The notes under the pieces were generated by a model, which was not told the DNA's origin, ran no database searches, and worked only from the letters and a program-made list of their open reading frames with translations. A stretch of DNA of 64,000 bases from positions 434,001 through 498,000 of the forward strand of contig KV748249.1 in the NCBI GenBank assembly GCA_001692895.1, in the 5' to 3' direction. The position numbers and the translations under genes are program-made. Positions 1-11,715 of the stretch are shown piece by piece (the first letter of the stretch is position 1; each line of letters opens with the position of its first letter). Source of the stretch: Cenococcum geophilum 1.58. Its lineage: Eukaryota > Ascomycota > Dothideomycetes > Gloniales > Gloniaceae.

Positions 1-2402
1 GACTCGCCTAAGGGTTAATAGTAATATAACAACTAAAGAAATGGCTAGAACTATTAGCCGCCTTTTAAATAATATAGTACTAGGACCAGATAGAATCCTA
101 AATAAAGCCCTAAAGACCTACGGACCACTAATAGTACCTTAGCTTGCGAATATAGCTAGAGTATACTTTATAATAGGCTACTACCCAAGACTTAGAAGAG
201 CTATAACAACGTTTATCCTACGTAAAGAAGGCAAAGTAGACTACTTACTCCTAGGAAGCTACCGCCCTATTGCCTTAGAGAATACCCTTAACAAGATCTT
301 AAAAAGGGTAATAGCGGACCATATAGTAGACACGGCTAAGAAACACGCCCTACTACTATAAAGCTAAATAGGGGCAAGAAAGAACCGCTTAACACTATTA
401 GNACTTACGCTACTNGCTGCNACTATTAAATCTANATNGGCGATNNNAAGGGACTTTGTAGTATTAATGCTCAGCCTAGATATTAGTGGCGCCTATAATA
501 ATATACCCCATAAGCGTCTCCTATATATCCTTAGGGTAAAAGGCTTCCTAGAATAGATTATATAATTTATTTAAGGGTTTATAGGTTAAAAAGAAACATC
601 ACTAGTCTTTAGCAGATACTAAAGCCCCCCTATTGCAGTTGCAACAGGAATACTATAAGGATTACCCCTCTCGCCTATACTCTTCCTTTTCTTTATAAGC
701 AACCTACTTAACTCCTTTAAGGAAGGGGCGACCTAGGGAATAGGCTTTATTAATAATATAAACCTAATTATATACGGGCTAACAGCCGTAGAGAATTACA
801 GAACACTAGAGAAAGTATATAACACCTATATAGAATGGGCAAGATAATATAGAGTCCAATTCTTACTAGAGAAATACCAGCTAATCCATTTTATAAGAAA
901 ACGCAACTAATCTGCAGATCTTTAGCATATAATTTATATCTAAGGCTTTAAGGGTTAACCAGTTTAGGGCCTAAGAGTATTAGGAGTATAGGTAGATAGT
1001 AAGCTCTAGTAGAGCGTATATGTGGCGTAAGCGGCCCATAAGGGCCAAGCACAGTACATCGTATTATCTAGGATCGTTAATTCTATATAGGGTCTATGCT
1101 TTTAGAGGTTACGCCTACTATACACAGCAGTTATTTAGCTAACTATAACGTATGGGTCTAGTATCTAGGCCATTAGAGAATCTAAAAAAGGCCCCCCTAA
1201 ATCGCTCCTTAAACCACTCTAAAAGGTCTAAACAGCCTACCTCTAGAGTATAATAGGCGGATATAAGCGAACGGCTACAGCTCTACTTAAGAAGGAAGCT
1301 AATATTCCCCCCCTACAACTATATATTAAAGCCGCTGCAATATAAAGGGCGTAAAAGAAACGCAACTTTAATGTTATAAAGTATATTAAGACACGCCTAA
1401 ATAAACTATAGAGGGACCCTAGGGCGCCTTATAGGAGAATAAACTAATAACCCCAAAGTAGGGAAGATATATTAGAGAAATAGGTAAAGAAAGCAGAAGA
1501 AGAATGGTGCTGCTTTAGGGCCCAGGCCTATATAGAGGAGAAAGGGAGACGCGTAAGAGGCCAGTAAGGACAATAATAAGAGAGAGAAAGGAGCTAAAGT
1601 AGAGTATAAAAGAACGCTGGGAAACTATCTACCGTAATGCAATACTGGCTAGACTAACGCTAGAGAGGTATATGGGAGTTAAAGGTATAGAGGCTAACTA
1701 AGGCAAGAGGAACCCAAGCCGTAGCATAGTTAACGCCATAGGGGGTAGATACCCTAGGGCTCTAAAAAGGCCTAATAAAGGCAGAAAATATAATAGCAAC
1801 GCTCTTAAGAATAGGAATAATAGGACTAAAAGACTGGCTCTACTGGGTGGGTATTCTAGTAGGTAGCCCGAGATACGAATATAGCTAGCCAAGACAGACA
1901 CCAAAACATGTAATACTATTATGCCCCTTACGCACTAACTAAGAAGTAATACTCTTAGTAGCTAGCATAGAGAACTATAAGACACTGCTCTTAATATAAA
2001 AAGGCCTTAAGGCGGTTACCTAGTGGCTTATTAGCTAAAATGTACTAAACTAGTTCCGGGTTGCAAAGGAAATAACAATAAAGGGCGGGGGGGCGAGCAA
2101 CGAGCGCCCCCTAATAACTCTATAGTAGCAGAGTAAAGTGTACAATACTAGCGCGTCCGTAGGCTAGTTACGGCAGTAGTGGTTCCCAAAGAGGTTAAAA
2201 AGTAAGGTAGTAGGAGCACTATAGGTGACTTGTAGGCGCCTTATAGGCGCCTTATAGGCGAGTCCTAAGAGGCGGGGAGATGGATCACGGGGTTTTCTCA
2301 AGTTAAGTCTTTTTTAAGTTGAGTTTTCTTCCTATATGTAAATAAGGAGTAGTCCGCGTGGGCCTAATAGGGATCCGAATCGGACGTTAAGTAATAAATT
2401 AT
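1..2402 (+). mobile_element. LINE-A, RIP-degraded non-LTR retrotransposon (3' part)
   Basis: This is the 3' part of a LINE running off the left window edge. With stops ignored, the plus frames read as a reverse transcriptase: a YRPIALEN block near 265-290, the S/DxxxAYNN block near 480-510, and a GIPQGSPLSP-like block near 645-680 with the Q codon turned into TAA/TAG. An RNase H-like region and a C-terminal Cys/His knuckle follow (1860-1930). Frames are full of TAG/TAA at CAA, CAG, CGA and TGG codons, the RIP pattern. The last ~830 bp match the better-preserved copy at 5051-5889, which confirms orientation and the 3' end (about 2395-2402, TTATTATTATAA tail). It interrupts the integrase of an older Gypsy element that resumes at 2403. 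The bases at 402-426 contain N calls, so the assembly is uncertain there. Clade (Tad1/I-like) is inferred. Confidence 0.8.
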
Positions 2403-2729
2403 TATTATAACCCTATTCTTATCCTTATAGACTATTTTATAAAGCTAGTACGCTACTATTTAGTGTATAAAATAATTAATACTATATAACTTATAAAGCT
2501 CTTATTTAGAGTCTTTATATAAATAGGGCCTTTAGATAATATTATCTTTAATAAGGGTAGTATATTTATAAGTAAGTACTAAAGCACTATATATTACTAC
2601 TTTCGTATTTAATATAGGCTTAGTACTACATTTTATCTATAGATAAATAGTTAGATAAAGCGCCAAAACTAAGAGCTTAAGGTATACCTATGTATATTTA
2701 CAATTAGAAGTAGTTTAATTAGGCCTCCC
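2403..2729 (+). mobile_element. Gypsy-2 integrase-core fragment (left piece)
   Basis: Translated with stops read through, this gives a Ty3/Gypsy integrase core: an IDRLTKLV-like block, a GLPDNIISDRGS-like block carrying the second catalytic Asp, ISKYW, then a FHPQTDGQTERQNQEL-like block near 2625-2670. Trp, Gln, Arg and Asp codons are altered by C-to-T or G-to-A. The reading continues across the Gypsy-1 insertion into 9783 onward, so this is the left half of one old element. LINE-A truncates it on the left and Gypsy-1 splits it on the right. It has no open frame and is not functional. Confidence 0.75.
2725..2729. repeat. Target-site duplication CTCCC of Gypsy-1 (left copy)
   Basis: CTCCC directly precedes the left LTR (TGTTA...) and recurs at 9778-9782 directly after the right LTR (...TAATA). 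Five-base duplications are normal for Ty3/Gypsy integration. Together with the TGTTA/TAACA-type termini this fixes the element borders. Confidence 0.85.
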
Positions 2730-3372
2730 TGTTATAGGACACCCCTATATTACCTTATACACGTCTACCTATTTTTACTAACTTAGTAACTAGAGACCAA
2801 CTATAAGATAGCAATTTAATAGCAATCTGCGGCAATCTAATAGCAAACTTGCTATATTCTACTATATTCTACTAAGTTTTACTAAGTTCTATTAAATCTA
2901 TAAGGCAGTATTGCTAGGATATACGGGAGGGAGCAGGTAAGCCGAGCATAAGTCACATAGGGAGTCGATAGAAGAGGACGATATAGTAATAAGGGTAGGT
3001 AATAGCCTAAGTACAGAGACGAACCGATAGGGGAGGAAGGAGGCTGCAAGCCTAAGGAGCTTATAAGGGGTGGCCAAGGCCTAGCCAAAGGCTAGCCTTG
3101 GCAGCCCCTAAGAGCTCCCGGGATGTAGCCGAGTAAGGGACCAAAAGTACCCTTATAAAATCCTGCTAAGTTCTGCCAGGACCACTACCTAAATCCTATC
3201 CTACCCCATATATATGTTAACTAAGCAACCAAGTCTAGAATATATACCCTTCTTTCTATTTTCCTACCTTCTTTTCTTATATAACGTCTTAACTTCTTAT
3301 ATAGTTTATATACATAGCTTAATAATATTTACTTTACTATATATTACCGCCGCTTATACTTACTCCGTAATA
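2730..3372 (+). repeat. Left LTR of Gypsy-1, enlarged by an insertion
   Basis: It starts TGTTATAGGAC and ends near TCCGTAATA, matching the right LTR at 9390-9777. It is 643 bp against 388 bp for the right LTR because about 255 bp are inserted near 2899-3158. The shared parts differ mainly by C/T and G/A transitions. Confidence 0.82.
2899..3158. mobile_element. ~255-bp insertion of unknown type inside the left LTR
   Basis: The right LTR reads straight through AAATCC at this point. The left LTR carries AAATCT, then about 255 bp, then AAATCC again, so a short target duplication of about 6 bp is likely. The insert is richer in G+C than its surroundings and contains an imperfect inverted repeat at about 3072-3102 (GCCAAGGCCTAGCC / GGCTAGCCTTGGC). 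It has no coding potential. It could be a MITE or SINE-type sequence; the family is not recognised. Confidence 0.5.
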
Positions 3373-3429
3373 CTACGTTATATTAACTTTATATACTACC
3401 TCTAAAATACAGAACGACCCTAAAGCCCT

Positions 3430-5036
3430 CATAACGGCCGCTAGTATTATATCCGCACTCTAAGAATAACTAGTAGAGATATAGAAGTCTTTTATAGACG
3501 CCCTTACATAAAACTAAGCCACTTTAATTTAATAATAAGCTAAATAAGAAGCATAATACTAGCGATTAATTAAGGACCTCTAAGAAGAAATCCGCACACT
3601 TAAGATGCCTATATTAGGGCCTTAAAACCAAATACTATCTTTAAAGATAAATACGTGGAACGTAAGCCCTAAACCTATAGTAGTTATCCACCCCAAACTA
3701 ACTACTATACTAAAACGATCTGAACGACTACTAGATCCCCTAGTATTTACTAGTAAATAATAAGAACTCTAATTATTTTTAAGCTAGCTTAAAAATAAGC
3801 TAACTAGTAACGCTAATTATTACCTAACTAAAGCTAACCGACTCTATTACGCCCTAAGTTAACTAGGAGAAGAGGCAGCTAACCTTATTAAACCTCTTTA
3901 GCTAAACTTAGTATAAAGCCTAGTTATACTTCTTAAAGCCTTATACGGTGACCTAAACCGCTAAGCTACTACTTAGAGGAAGATAAACTATATAGCTTAA
4001 GGAACAAAAAGTTTCCTAATATACTTCTCTAAATTTAACCACTACGTAAGGAAAACAGGCTAGAATAACTCCGCACTAATTAACAGCCTCATTAAATCTC
4101 TAAGCCCTAAACTAAAAACCTCCCTAATAGGCGTAGACTTACTGGGAGCCCTTAATGCCTATATAAACGTCGTTAATAAACGGTATAATAATATACTACG
4201 CCTAACACCGAAACACGCTCCTTAATACAATACAACAGCCCCATAAACGTCCCCTAAGTTATCTTAGCTTAAGCACCCCAACGCTATAGATATTAACACT
4301 GGGACCCTAGGATATACCCCACTAGGGTCCTTTAAATAAGAATGACGCATTAAGCTAGGCCTCTACTTTAAATATAGAAGTAACTCCCACCTCTCTAGCT
4401 ACTACTCCACCCCTTTTTAAAAAGATCTATAAATAGTTAACACTAGTAGCCCACCGCCTTAATCCTCTAGCTACTATCCCCGGTCTTTATCTAGCTCTAG
4501 CTTAATAATTAATAAGTACTGTTTATAAGGACGAAGCTTTAACTAACGTCCTATAAGAACCCCACCCTAATTACCTCTAAAAGGAAGGTCTTAGAGCTAA
4601 GTCGCTCTCTAGAATGGCTCTGCTATAGGATTTTATTAAACGTATTTAACGTTACAAACTCTAACTCTTAGGACTATAGCATAACTATTAACTACTATCT
4701 TTAGCAGAATAGTTAATAGGCTAATACTTAAATCTTAATTAATACAGGAGCTAGCGGTATAGGATTTATTAATAAGATCTTTATATAAGATAATAGTTTT
4801 ACCCTAACCCCCCTTAACCAGCATATTAACGTATTTAGATTTAATAGTAAACGCACTATCTTAGGCCGTATTACCTATGTAGTAACTCTAAGACTCTAAT
4901 ACCTAAACCATAAAGAACTAATTAAGCTTTTTATTACTACTATAAGTCACCTAGTAATCCTTAAATAACCCTAGATAAAGCTATATAAGGTAACTATTAA
5001 TTAAGACAATCTTAAGCTTCTATTTACCGCCTCCTA
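3430..5036 (+). pseudogene. Gypsy-1 gag-protease region, degraded
   Basis: Read-through translation gives a gag-like region followed by a retroviral-type aspartic protease with NTGASG (normally DTGASG) near 4740-4760 and an LGRITYVV-like stretch near 4860-4885. Frames are closed by many stops at RIP-type positions. The end of this stretch is the target of the LINE fragment at 5051. No product is expected. Confidence 0.65.
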
Positions 5037-5050
5037 TTATAAGTAGAAGT
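5037..5050. repeat. 14-bp target-site duplication of the LINE-A fragment (left copy)
   Basis: TTATAAGTAGAAGT occurs here and again at 5890-5903, exactly bracketing the LINE fragment. A duplication of this length is typical of target-primed reverse transcription. Confidence 0.88.
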
Positions 5051-5889
5051 AAGAGACCAGCAAAGACAACAGCAAGAGAGAGAAAGGAGCCAAAGCAGAG
5101 CACAAAAGAGTACCGGGAAACCATCTACCGCAGCACAATACTGGTTGGACCAACACTGGAGAGGCGCATGGGAGTCGAAGGTACAGAGGCTGTCTCAGGC
5201 AAGAGGATCCCAAGCCGTAGCATGGTCAACGCCATGGGGGGTAAACACCCAAGGGCTCCAAGAAGGCCTAATAAAGGCAGAAAATACAATGGCAACACTC
5301 TTAAGAACAGGAATAATAGGACTAAAAGATTGGCTCCACTGGGTGGGTGTCCTAGTAGGTAGCCCAAGATGCGAATGTGGCTGGCCAAGACAGACACCAA
5401 AGCACGTAATACTGTTATGCCCCCTACGCACCAACCGAGAAACAATGCTCTTAGTAGCTGGCATAGAGAACTATAATACACTGCTCTTAACACAAAAAGG
5501 TCTCAAGGCGGTTACCCAGTGGCTTATTAGCCAAAATGTACTAGACCAGTTCCGGGTTGCAAAGGAAATGGTAATGGAAGGCAAAGGGGCGAGGATTAGG
5601 CGCCCCCTGATGACTCTATAGTAGTAGAGTTAAGTTTACGATACTAGCGCGTCCGTAGGCTTGTTACGGCAGCAGTGGTTCCCAAGGAGGTTAAAAAGTA
5701 AGGTAGTAGAGCACCACAGGTGACTTGTAGGCGCTCCGTAGGCGAGTCCCAAAAGGCGGGGAGATGGATCACGGGGTTTTCTCATTTTCTTAAATAGAGT
5801 TTTCTCCCCACATGTAAATAAGGAGTAGTCCGCGTGGGCCCAATAGGGATCCGAATCGGACGTTAAGCAATGAATAATTAATTAATTAA
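5051..5889 (+). mobile_element. Young 5'-truncated LINE-A insertion
   Basis: This 839-bp insertion matches the last ~830 bp of LINE-A (1-2402), ends in an AATT-repeat tail and is bracketed by TTATAAGTAGAAGT. It carries far fewer RIP changes than the copy at 1560-2400 or the Gypsy around it; many CpA/TpG sites that are TpA in the older copy are intact. It is therefore the youngest layer of this nest. Dead-on-arrival 5' truncation explains the absence of the reverse transcriptase. Confidence 0.85.
5145..5621 (+). pseudogene. C-terminal end of LINE-A ORF2, open frame in a truncated copy
   Basis: A 158-codon open frame encodes the carboxyl end of the LINE polyprotein. Near residues 75-92 it has a Cys-x-Cys-x7-8-His-x4-Cys knuckle (CECG...HVILLC), the nucleic-acid-binding finger found after the RNase H of fungal LINEs. 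No promoter or upstream ORF2 is present because the copy is 5' truncated, so it is counted as a broken gene. It shows what the mutated reading in the older copy used to encode. Confidence 0.7.
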
Positions 5890-5903
5890 TTATAAGTAGA
5901 AGT

Positions 5904-8900
5904 GCCTTATAACTTGCTACTTAGACCTAGAACTAAAATCTAAAAAATCTACTAGGATCTGCTAGTCTAAAATTTCTATAACCGCCTACCCTATACCTAA
6001 GGAATCTACTAAATTCCATTAATATAAGAATTCTACTAATATCCACTAAGGATCCGAAAACCCCACTAAATTCCATAAGTTATTACTAAGCACTATACCG
6101 CCCTAAGCTAAGCAGAAGCTTAAACTTAATACATAAAAATACTAGAAGGACTAGTATTCTACTATAAAAAGGATTCTTAAAGAACCTAAACTTAAATCTA
6201 ATACTAACTCTATACCTAATACTAAACCTAAACCTAAATAAGAAACTATAGACAATCTAAGCGAGCTTAGCACCCTAGATATCCGTATAATTAGAGCTAC
6301 CCCGCTAGCGCGACTTACTAAGAAACCCGATAATATAATCTTCGCTGTTACTATAGCTAATATTAAAAAGGCCTTAGCACTAATAAAGCATACTAATCCT
6401 ATTATAAAGGTACTAGTAGAGTATTATAACCGCCTAAAGGTATTCTTATAGAAGGAAGCCGATAAGCTATCGGAGTACCAATTGTATAACTATAAGATTG
6501 TACTTAAAGAAGGAAAGTAGCTTAGATTTAGACCTCTATATAGGATATCCTAAAACAAACTCTAAGTACTATAAAAGTATTTAGATAAGAACCTAAGCAA
6601 AGGATTTATTAGAGCAAGCTCGTTGCCTATAGCCGTACTAGTAATCTTTATTAAGAAACCTGGCGGCGGTCTGCGCTTCTATATAGACTACTAAGCTCTT
6701 AACACTATTACCGTTAAAAACTAATATCCAATCCCATTAATATAGAAGACACTCAGCTAATTAAGTAAGACTCGCTACTATACAAAGCTTAATATTATCT
6801 CTATATTTAACCGCCTCTATATAATAAAAGGAGATAAATAGCTTACTGTATTTTGTACTCGGTATAGATTATTTAAATACTTAGTAACGCTATTTAGCCT
6901 TATAAATGCTCCGAGCTTATTTTAATATTACGTAAATAATACCTTGCGTCCCTACTTAGATATCTTCTATACTACTTATATTAACGATATCCTAATATAT
7001 AGTAATAACCTAACCGAATATTAGAAATACGTTAACCTTATCCTATAAGCCCTGTATAGAGCAAGTCTATAATTAGATATAAATAAATACAAGTTTTATA
7101 AAACGGAAGTCCTATACCTTAGACTCCTTATTTTTATAAACGGTATATAAATAGACCTAAAGAAAGTTAAAGTAATTATAAATTAGCAAGAACCTAAGAA
7201 TGTTAAGGATATAAGAGCCTTTATAGAATTTGCTAATTTCTACTAACGGTTTATTAATAACTTCTCCGCCTTAGTTTTACCCCTTATTGCTCTAACCTAA
7301 AAGGATAAAGCTTTTATTTTTAATAAGGAATATAAGAAGGCCTTTACTTATCTAAAGGTTATATTTACTACTATACCTATACTTTAATACTTTAACCTAA
7401 AACGAATAAGTATTATAAAAGCCGACTTATCTAATTACGTTACTAAAGGCATTCTATCTTAATATAATAAAGAAGGAGTATTACACACTATAGTATACTT
7501 TTTAAAGCGACTAAGCCCTACTAAATATAATTATAAGATTTACAATAAAGAATTACTAGCTATTATTAGATGCTTTAAGTAATAGCAACCTAAACTAGAA
7601 GGCGCCGGATTTTTAATTAAGGTCCTTAGCAACTATAAGAACCTATAGTACTTTATAACTATAAAATAGCTAAGTTATTATTAGGCCCGCTAGTCGGAAT
7701 ATCTATTACGCTTTTAATTCTTAATTATATACTACCTAGACGTCTAAGGTTAAAAGCCTAATACTCTAACCTAACACTTGCAAGACGTGCTATCCCTAAA
7801 AGAAGCGCGCTCTTACTAAAATTAAACCCTACTTTACCCTAAACTATTTAACCCTTCTGCCGAAGACCTTATAGTATACGTTCTTAAAATAACTAATTAA
7901 CTAATTAAATAGATTATAGTTAATAAATACCTAAATAATAAGTTTATCTAAGAAACGCTTAAGCTAATTTAAGATAGCGTTAGATTCTCTAAAAAGATTT
8001 CCTTAAGTAAATGCGAAGCTTATAGAAACCGCTTATATTACTAAAACCGTCTAGTTATCCCTAATTATAATAGGCTTAAGCTTAAGCTCTTTAAACACGT
8101 ATACGATTTACCTATTACCAGCTACCTAGGCTAAGGAAAGACCCTAGAACTACTCTAATAGAAGTATTACTAGCCGAATATATATAATATAATATGAAGG
8201 TATATCTTTAGCTGCTATACCTGCTAATAAGCTAAAGCCTTGCATAAGATATATAACGGTCTTTTAAAGCTACTACCTATTCCGGACCAAAGATAGAAAG
8301 ATATCTTAATTAATTTTATTATTAACCTCCCTAAAAGTAGAGGCTATATAAATATTATAGTAGTTATAGACCGACTATTTAAGATAAGATACTTAATCGC
8401 CTATCCTAATATATTAACGCCTACTATCGCCTAACTATTCCTAGATTACGTATAAAAACTTTATAGACTCCCTAAAACAATTATCTCTAATAAAGATAGC
8501 TAGTTTATCTTAGCATTCTAGAAAGAACTAACTACTTAACTCTATATTAAAGTACTATTATTTATTACGTATTACCTAGAAACGGATAGTTAAATAAAAT
8601 GTATAAATGCTATAATAGAACAGTATATTTAAATATATACGTTATATTTATAAAATAACTAGAATAACTAGCTTATATTTACTAAGTTTACTATAAAAGT
8701 CTCCCCGTTTTTAGCTAATTACGGCTAGTACCTATAAATAGGTTTTAAACCCTTTAGTAATATTCCTTACCCCGCTTATTACGCCTTATAAGTTATAAAA
8801 GTAAATAAATTCGTAAAAAAGATAGAGGAACTATAACAGTTTCTTACTAATAAGATAATATAGGCTTAATCTGTCTATAAATCCGCAGTAAATAAGAAAC

Positions 8901-9365
8901 GAACCCTAGTACCAGCCTACTAAATTAGTAATTTCGTCTGGCTAGATATAAGAAATCTAAACATAAAACGACCTACTAAGAAACTTAATTAGAAAAATGC
9001 TAGCCCCTATAAGGTTAAAAAGGTTATCTCTCCTTATACCTACTAACTAAAGCTCCCTAATACGGTTAAAATCCACCCTATATTCTATACGTCAGTCCTT
9101 CGCCCTACTACCCCTATATTAGATGCCCTGCCCAAATAGATATAGGACCCTCCCCACTAGTTAAGGTGGGTAGTAAGGATAAGTACTTTATTAAAAGAAT
9201 TAATAATATTAAGTATAATAAACGGAAACGCTAATATATATATCTTATAAAGTAGAGAGGCTATATTAAGCCCTTATAAAAACCCGTTAACTTTATAGAA
9301 CTTATATAAGCTATAGAAGACTTTTATAAACTCTACCTAGAACTACTATAGCCCTATTTTACAGA
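5904..9365 (+). pseudogene. Gypsy-1 pol region (RT, RNase H, integrase), degraded
   Basis: Stops ignored, it reads [14 protein letters not shown] (RT) near 6645-6690, LNIISIFNRL, a YINDILIYS block (from YIDDILIYS, the catalytic YxDD box with Asp to Asn) near 6980-7005, and the RNase H region near 7400-7600. The integrase core follows, with IDRLFKI near 8370 and a C-terminal GPY/F-like module near 8930-9110. Almost every disabling change is C-to-T or G-to-A. No intact frame survives. Confidence 0.8.
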
Positions 9366-9389
9366 AGCTTAAGTTTAAAGGGGGGGTAC

Positions 9390-9777
9390 TATTATGGGAT
9401 ACCCCCGTAATACCTTATATATATCTACCTATTTCTACTAACTTAGCAACTAGAGACCGACTATAAGACGGCAATTTAATAGCAATCTGCGGCAATCTAA
9501 TGGCAACTTGCTATATTCTACTATATTCTACTATATTCTACTAAGTTCTACTAAGTTCTACTAAATCCTACTAAGTTCTGCTAGGACTACTACCTAAATC
9601 CTATCCTGCCCTGTGCACGTATTAACTAAGCAACTAAGTCCATAATATATACCCTTCTTCCCGTTTTCCTACCTTCTTTTCTTACGCAACGTCTTGACTT
9701 CTTATATAGTTTATATATATAGCTTAATAATATCTACTTTGCTATATATTACCGCCGCTTATACTTACTCCTTAATA
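9390..9777 (+). repeat. Right LTR of Gypsy-1
   Basis: A 388-bp sequence starts TATTATGGGAT (from TGTTAT) after a G-rich polypurine tract and ends ...CCTTAATA (from ...TAACA), followed by the CTCCC duplication at 9778-9782. It contains a short tandem array of TTCTACTA-type units near 9525-9590. Confidence 0.85.
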
Positions 9778-10225
9778 CTCCCTACTTAATAAAGCAGCCT
9801 TTACCTGTAACTCTAAGGTCCATACTATAATAAAGTGTTCCCCTATTAAGCTCGTCTATCGCTAACTATTAAATATCTTAGATAGAGTCCTAGACGGCAT
9901 TTAAGACGCCTAGTAAGATGGGGAAGGGTCTAAGTTAATAAATATTTAACTTGCAAAGGCGTACTTATAACGCCTACACCTTATATATAAGAAGGCAGCG
10001 GCGTTAATAATATATACCTAAAAGCTTTAGGTAAAATACTATAATCGTTACTATCTAGCTAAGCATTTCGCCGTTAGTAAATAAGTCCTACTTTTTTCTA
10101 AAAATATCTATATAAAACATCTCTATAAAAAGCTTAATAATAAGTTTATAGAACTGTTTTAAATCCTAAAGCGTATAGGGCAGTAAGTATATAAGCTAGA
10201 GCTCTGTAAGAGTACATATATTAGA

Positions 10226-10297
10226 TCCCGCCGCGCTTGCAAACAAGTTCGCAAGCACTCCGTGTCTTTTTGGCCGAATGGCGACGTTGGGGCGGGA
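10226..10297. repeat. 72-bp G+C-rich patch bounded by TCCCGCC/GGCGGGA
   Basis: Inside the AT-rich, RIP-mutated Gypsy-2, this short G+C-rich patch starts TCCCGCC and ends GGCGGGA (inverted ends). It splits the integrase reading between the YKLEL block and the LLEPY block. It looks like a tiny later insertion that escaped mutation; origin unknown. Confidence 0.4.
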
Positions 10298-11506
10298 AAC
10301 GTTACAAGCTCCTATCTACTATAGTACGGCTCCACCTAATTTTCTATATCTCCCTACTAGAGCCTTATAGATTACGCCCTAGGTTTTAACCCCTAGTAGT
10401 AAAAGAGCTTAAAAAAGGCAGCTAGGAAGTAAAAGCAATTATTGCCTAACAGAATTGTACTAGATAACCACAGTACCTTATTAAATAGCTAGGTTAGCTA
10501 AATAAGTATAATAAATAGAAATACGAGACAGAACTTAAAAGTTATTAGTAACTATTAAATAAGTACCGCAAGCGGAATACCCTAGCCCTATAGTTAAAGC
10601 GTAGATAAAAAGTAAGCGCTATTACTAAAATATAACCTATACTAAAGTAAAATAGAGGACGTTTTAAGGGATTAAAGAATAAGCTAACGCTTATAGTAAG
10701 AACTGTGGCATATATATAAGGTAAAGCCTAATTTATTAAATATCCTATATAAGCCACACTTTAATACAACCTAGCTATACTAACGACTTATAGGTAACTT
10801 ATAGGCAAGGCTATAACCTATACTAATAATAAAGCTTAATTTAGAAAGTATCCTTTCTAGACATAGTCTGTTACTCTATACTAGCTTAGTAAATTATTTA
10901 TATTAGAAAATAGGCCTATTTATAACCGGGGTCTATTTAACCAGGGTCTATAACCTACTAGTAACCCGCTAGTAATAACTATACTAATAACTTATATACT
11001 ATTCTATATAGATACTATATAGATAACGCGTAAGGCTAAAGTATAAGTTAATAGCAGATTAAACGAGTATATAGCCTTACCGTCCATAAATCTAGCTATA
11101 TATAAGTAACTTATAACCTACCTATAAAGTATACATGGCGCTATACTAGTATAGCGTAAGGCTAAAGTATAGGTCTACTAAATTTAGGTAATAACGTTAA
11201 GCTCTATTAGCTCTAAGTATTAAATAGACTAATTAGGATTTTCTATACTAGGTATAGAAAATTGCTATTAGCTTAGTTAAATATAAGAAGTCTTAGCAAT
11301 GCAAGTTTAACTAATTAGATAACTTTAACCAGCGGTCGAAGTTTCTTAATATCTTATATTGCGTATATATATTACCTATCTCTCTATATATAAAATTAAG
11401 ACACTCTTTCCCCTCTAATTTTTTTTCTTATTAAGGTTTTTATAGGGTTTTATTAAGGCTTAAGTATATAAAGAATTGGGAACAATCCTTTTAAAGGGGG
11501 GGGCAT

Positions 11507-11715
11507 TGTTAGGTAAAACCTAAGTAAATAGTTATATAGCCGTAAGGTATGGGCGACCTAGGGGTAATATAGGGGTAACTCGCCTGTAAGGTATGTGCGC
11601 TATATTTACCTAGAGAAAACCCTCCCTTACCTCGCATATAGACTCCTCCTTTCCCTTAAGGATTTGTCTGTCTATACAATATACCCTATTGTTCTATTAA
11701 TTGGACTCCCTACCT
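11507..11715 (+). repeat. Partial 3' LTR of Gypsy-2
   Basis: It begins TGTTAGGTAAAACC directly after a polypurine run of G's and continues for about 209 bp until the sequence becomes an inverted Gypsy-1 fragment. No matching left LTR is in the window. Confidence 0.55.

Larger units (their letters stand above)
2730..9777 (+). mobile_element. Gypsy-1, complete but RIP-degraded Ty3/Gypsy LTR retrotransposon
   Basis: The element has two LTRs (2730-3372, 9390-9777), a polypurine tract just before the right LTR (about 9370-9387) and CTCCC duplications. Internal order is gag-like (about 3430-4400), aspartic protease with an NTGASG motif (about 4740-4760, from DTGASG), reverse transcriptase/RNase H (about 6590-7700) and integrase (about 7900-9330). 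Order RT before IN is the Gypsy arrangement. No open frame over 70 codons survives, apart from one within the nested LINE. Stops sit at former CAA/CAG/CGA/TGG codons. A younger LINE-A fragment sits inside it (5051-5889). The element itself lies in the integrase gene of Gypsy-2. Confidence 0.88.
9783..11715 (+). mobile_element. Gypsy-2 right piece: integrase C-terminus, chromodomain, 3' end and partial LTR
   Basis: The integrase frame broken at 2729 resumes here. At 10025-10215 the translation gives KYYNRY-LAKHFAV, LLFSKNI and KKLNNKFI, the GPY/F module that precedes a chromodomain. LLEPYRLRP appears at about 10350-10375 and a chromodomain-like NRIV-DNHSTL ... QNLKVISNY follows to about 10570. 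A long untranslated tail ends in a polypurine tract (11490-11505) and an LTR start, TGTTAGGTAAAACC, at 11507. This is a chromovirus-type Gypsy. Its LTR is cut at about 11715 by the inverted Gypsy-1 fragment. All frames are closed by RIP-type stops. Confidence 0.75.

Noticed and set aside
3214..3405. 63-codon hydrophobic frame MLTKQPSLEY
   Set aside because: It lies in the left LTR and leader. Hydrophobicity is a by-product of AT-rich codons; the right LTR copy does not keep the frame.
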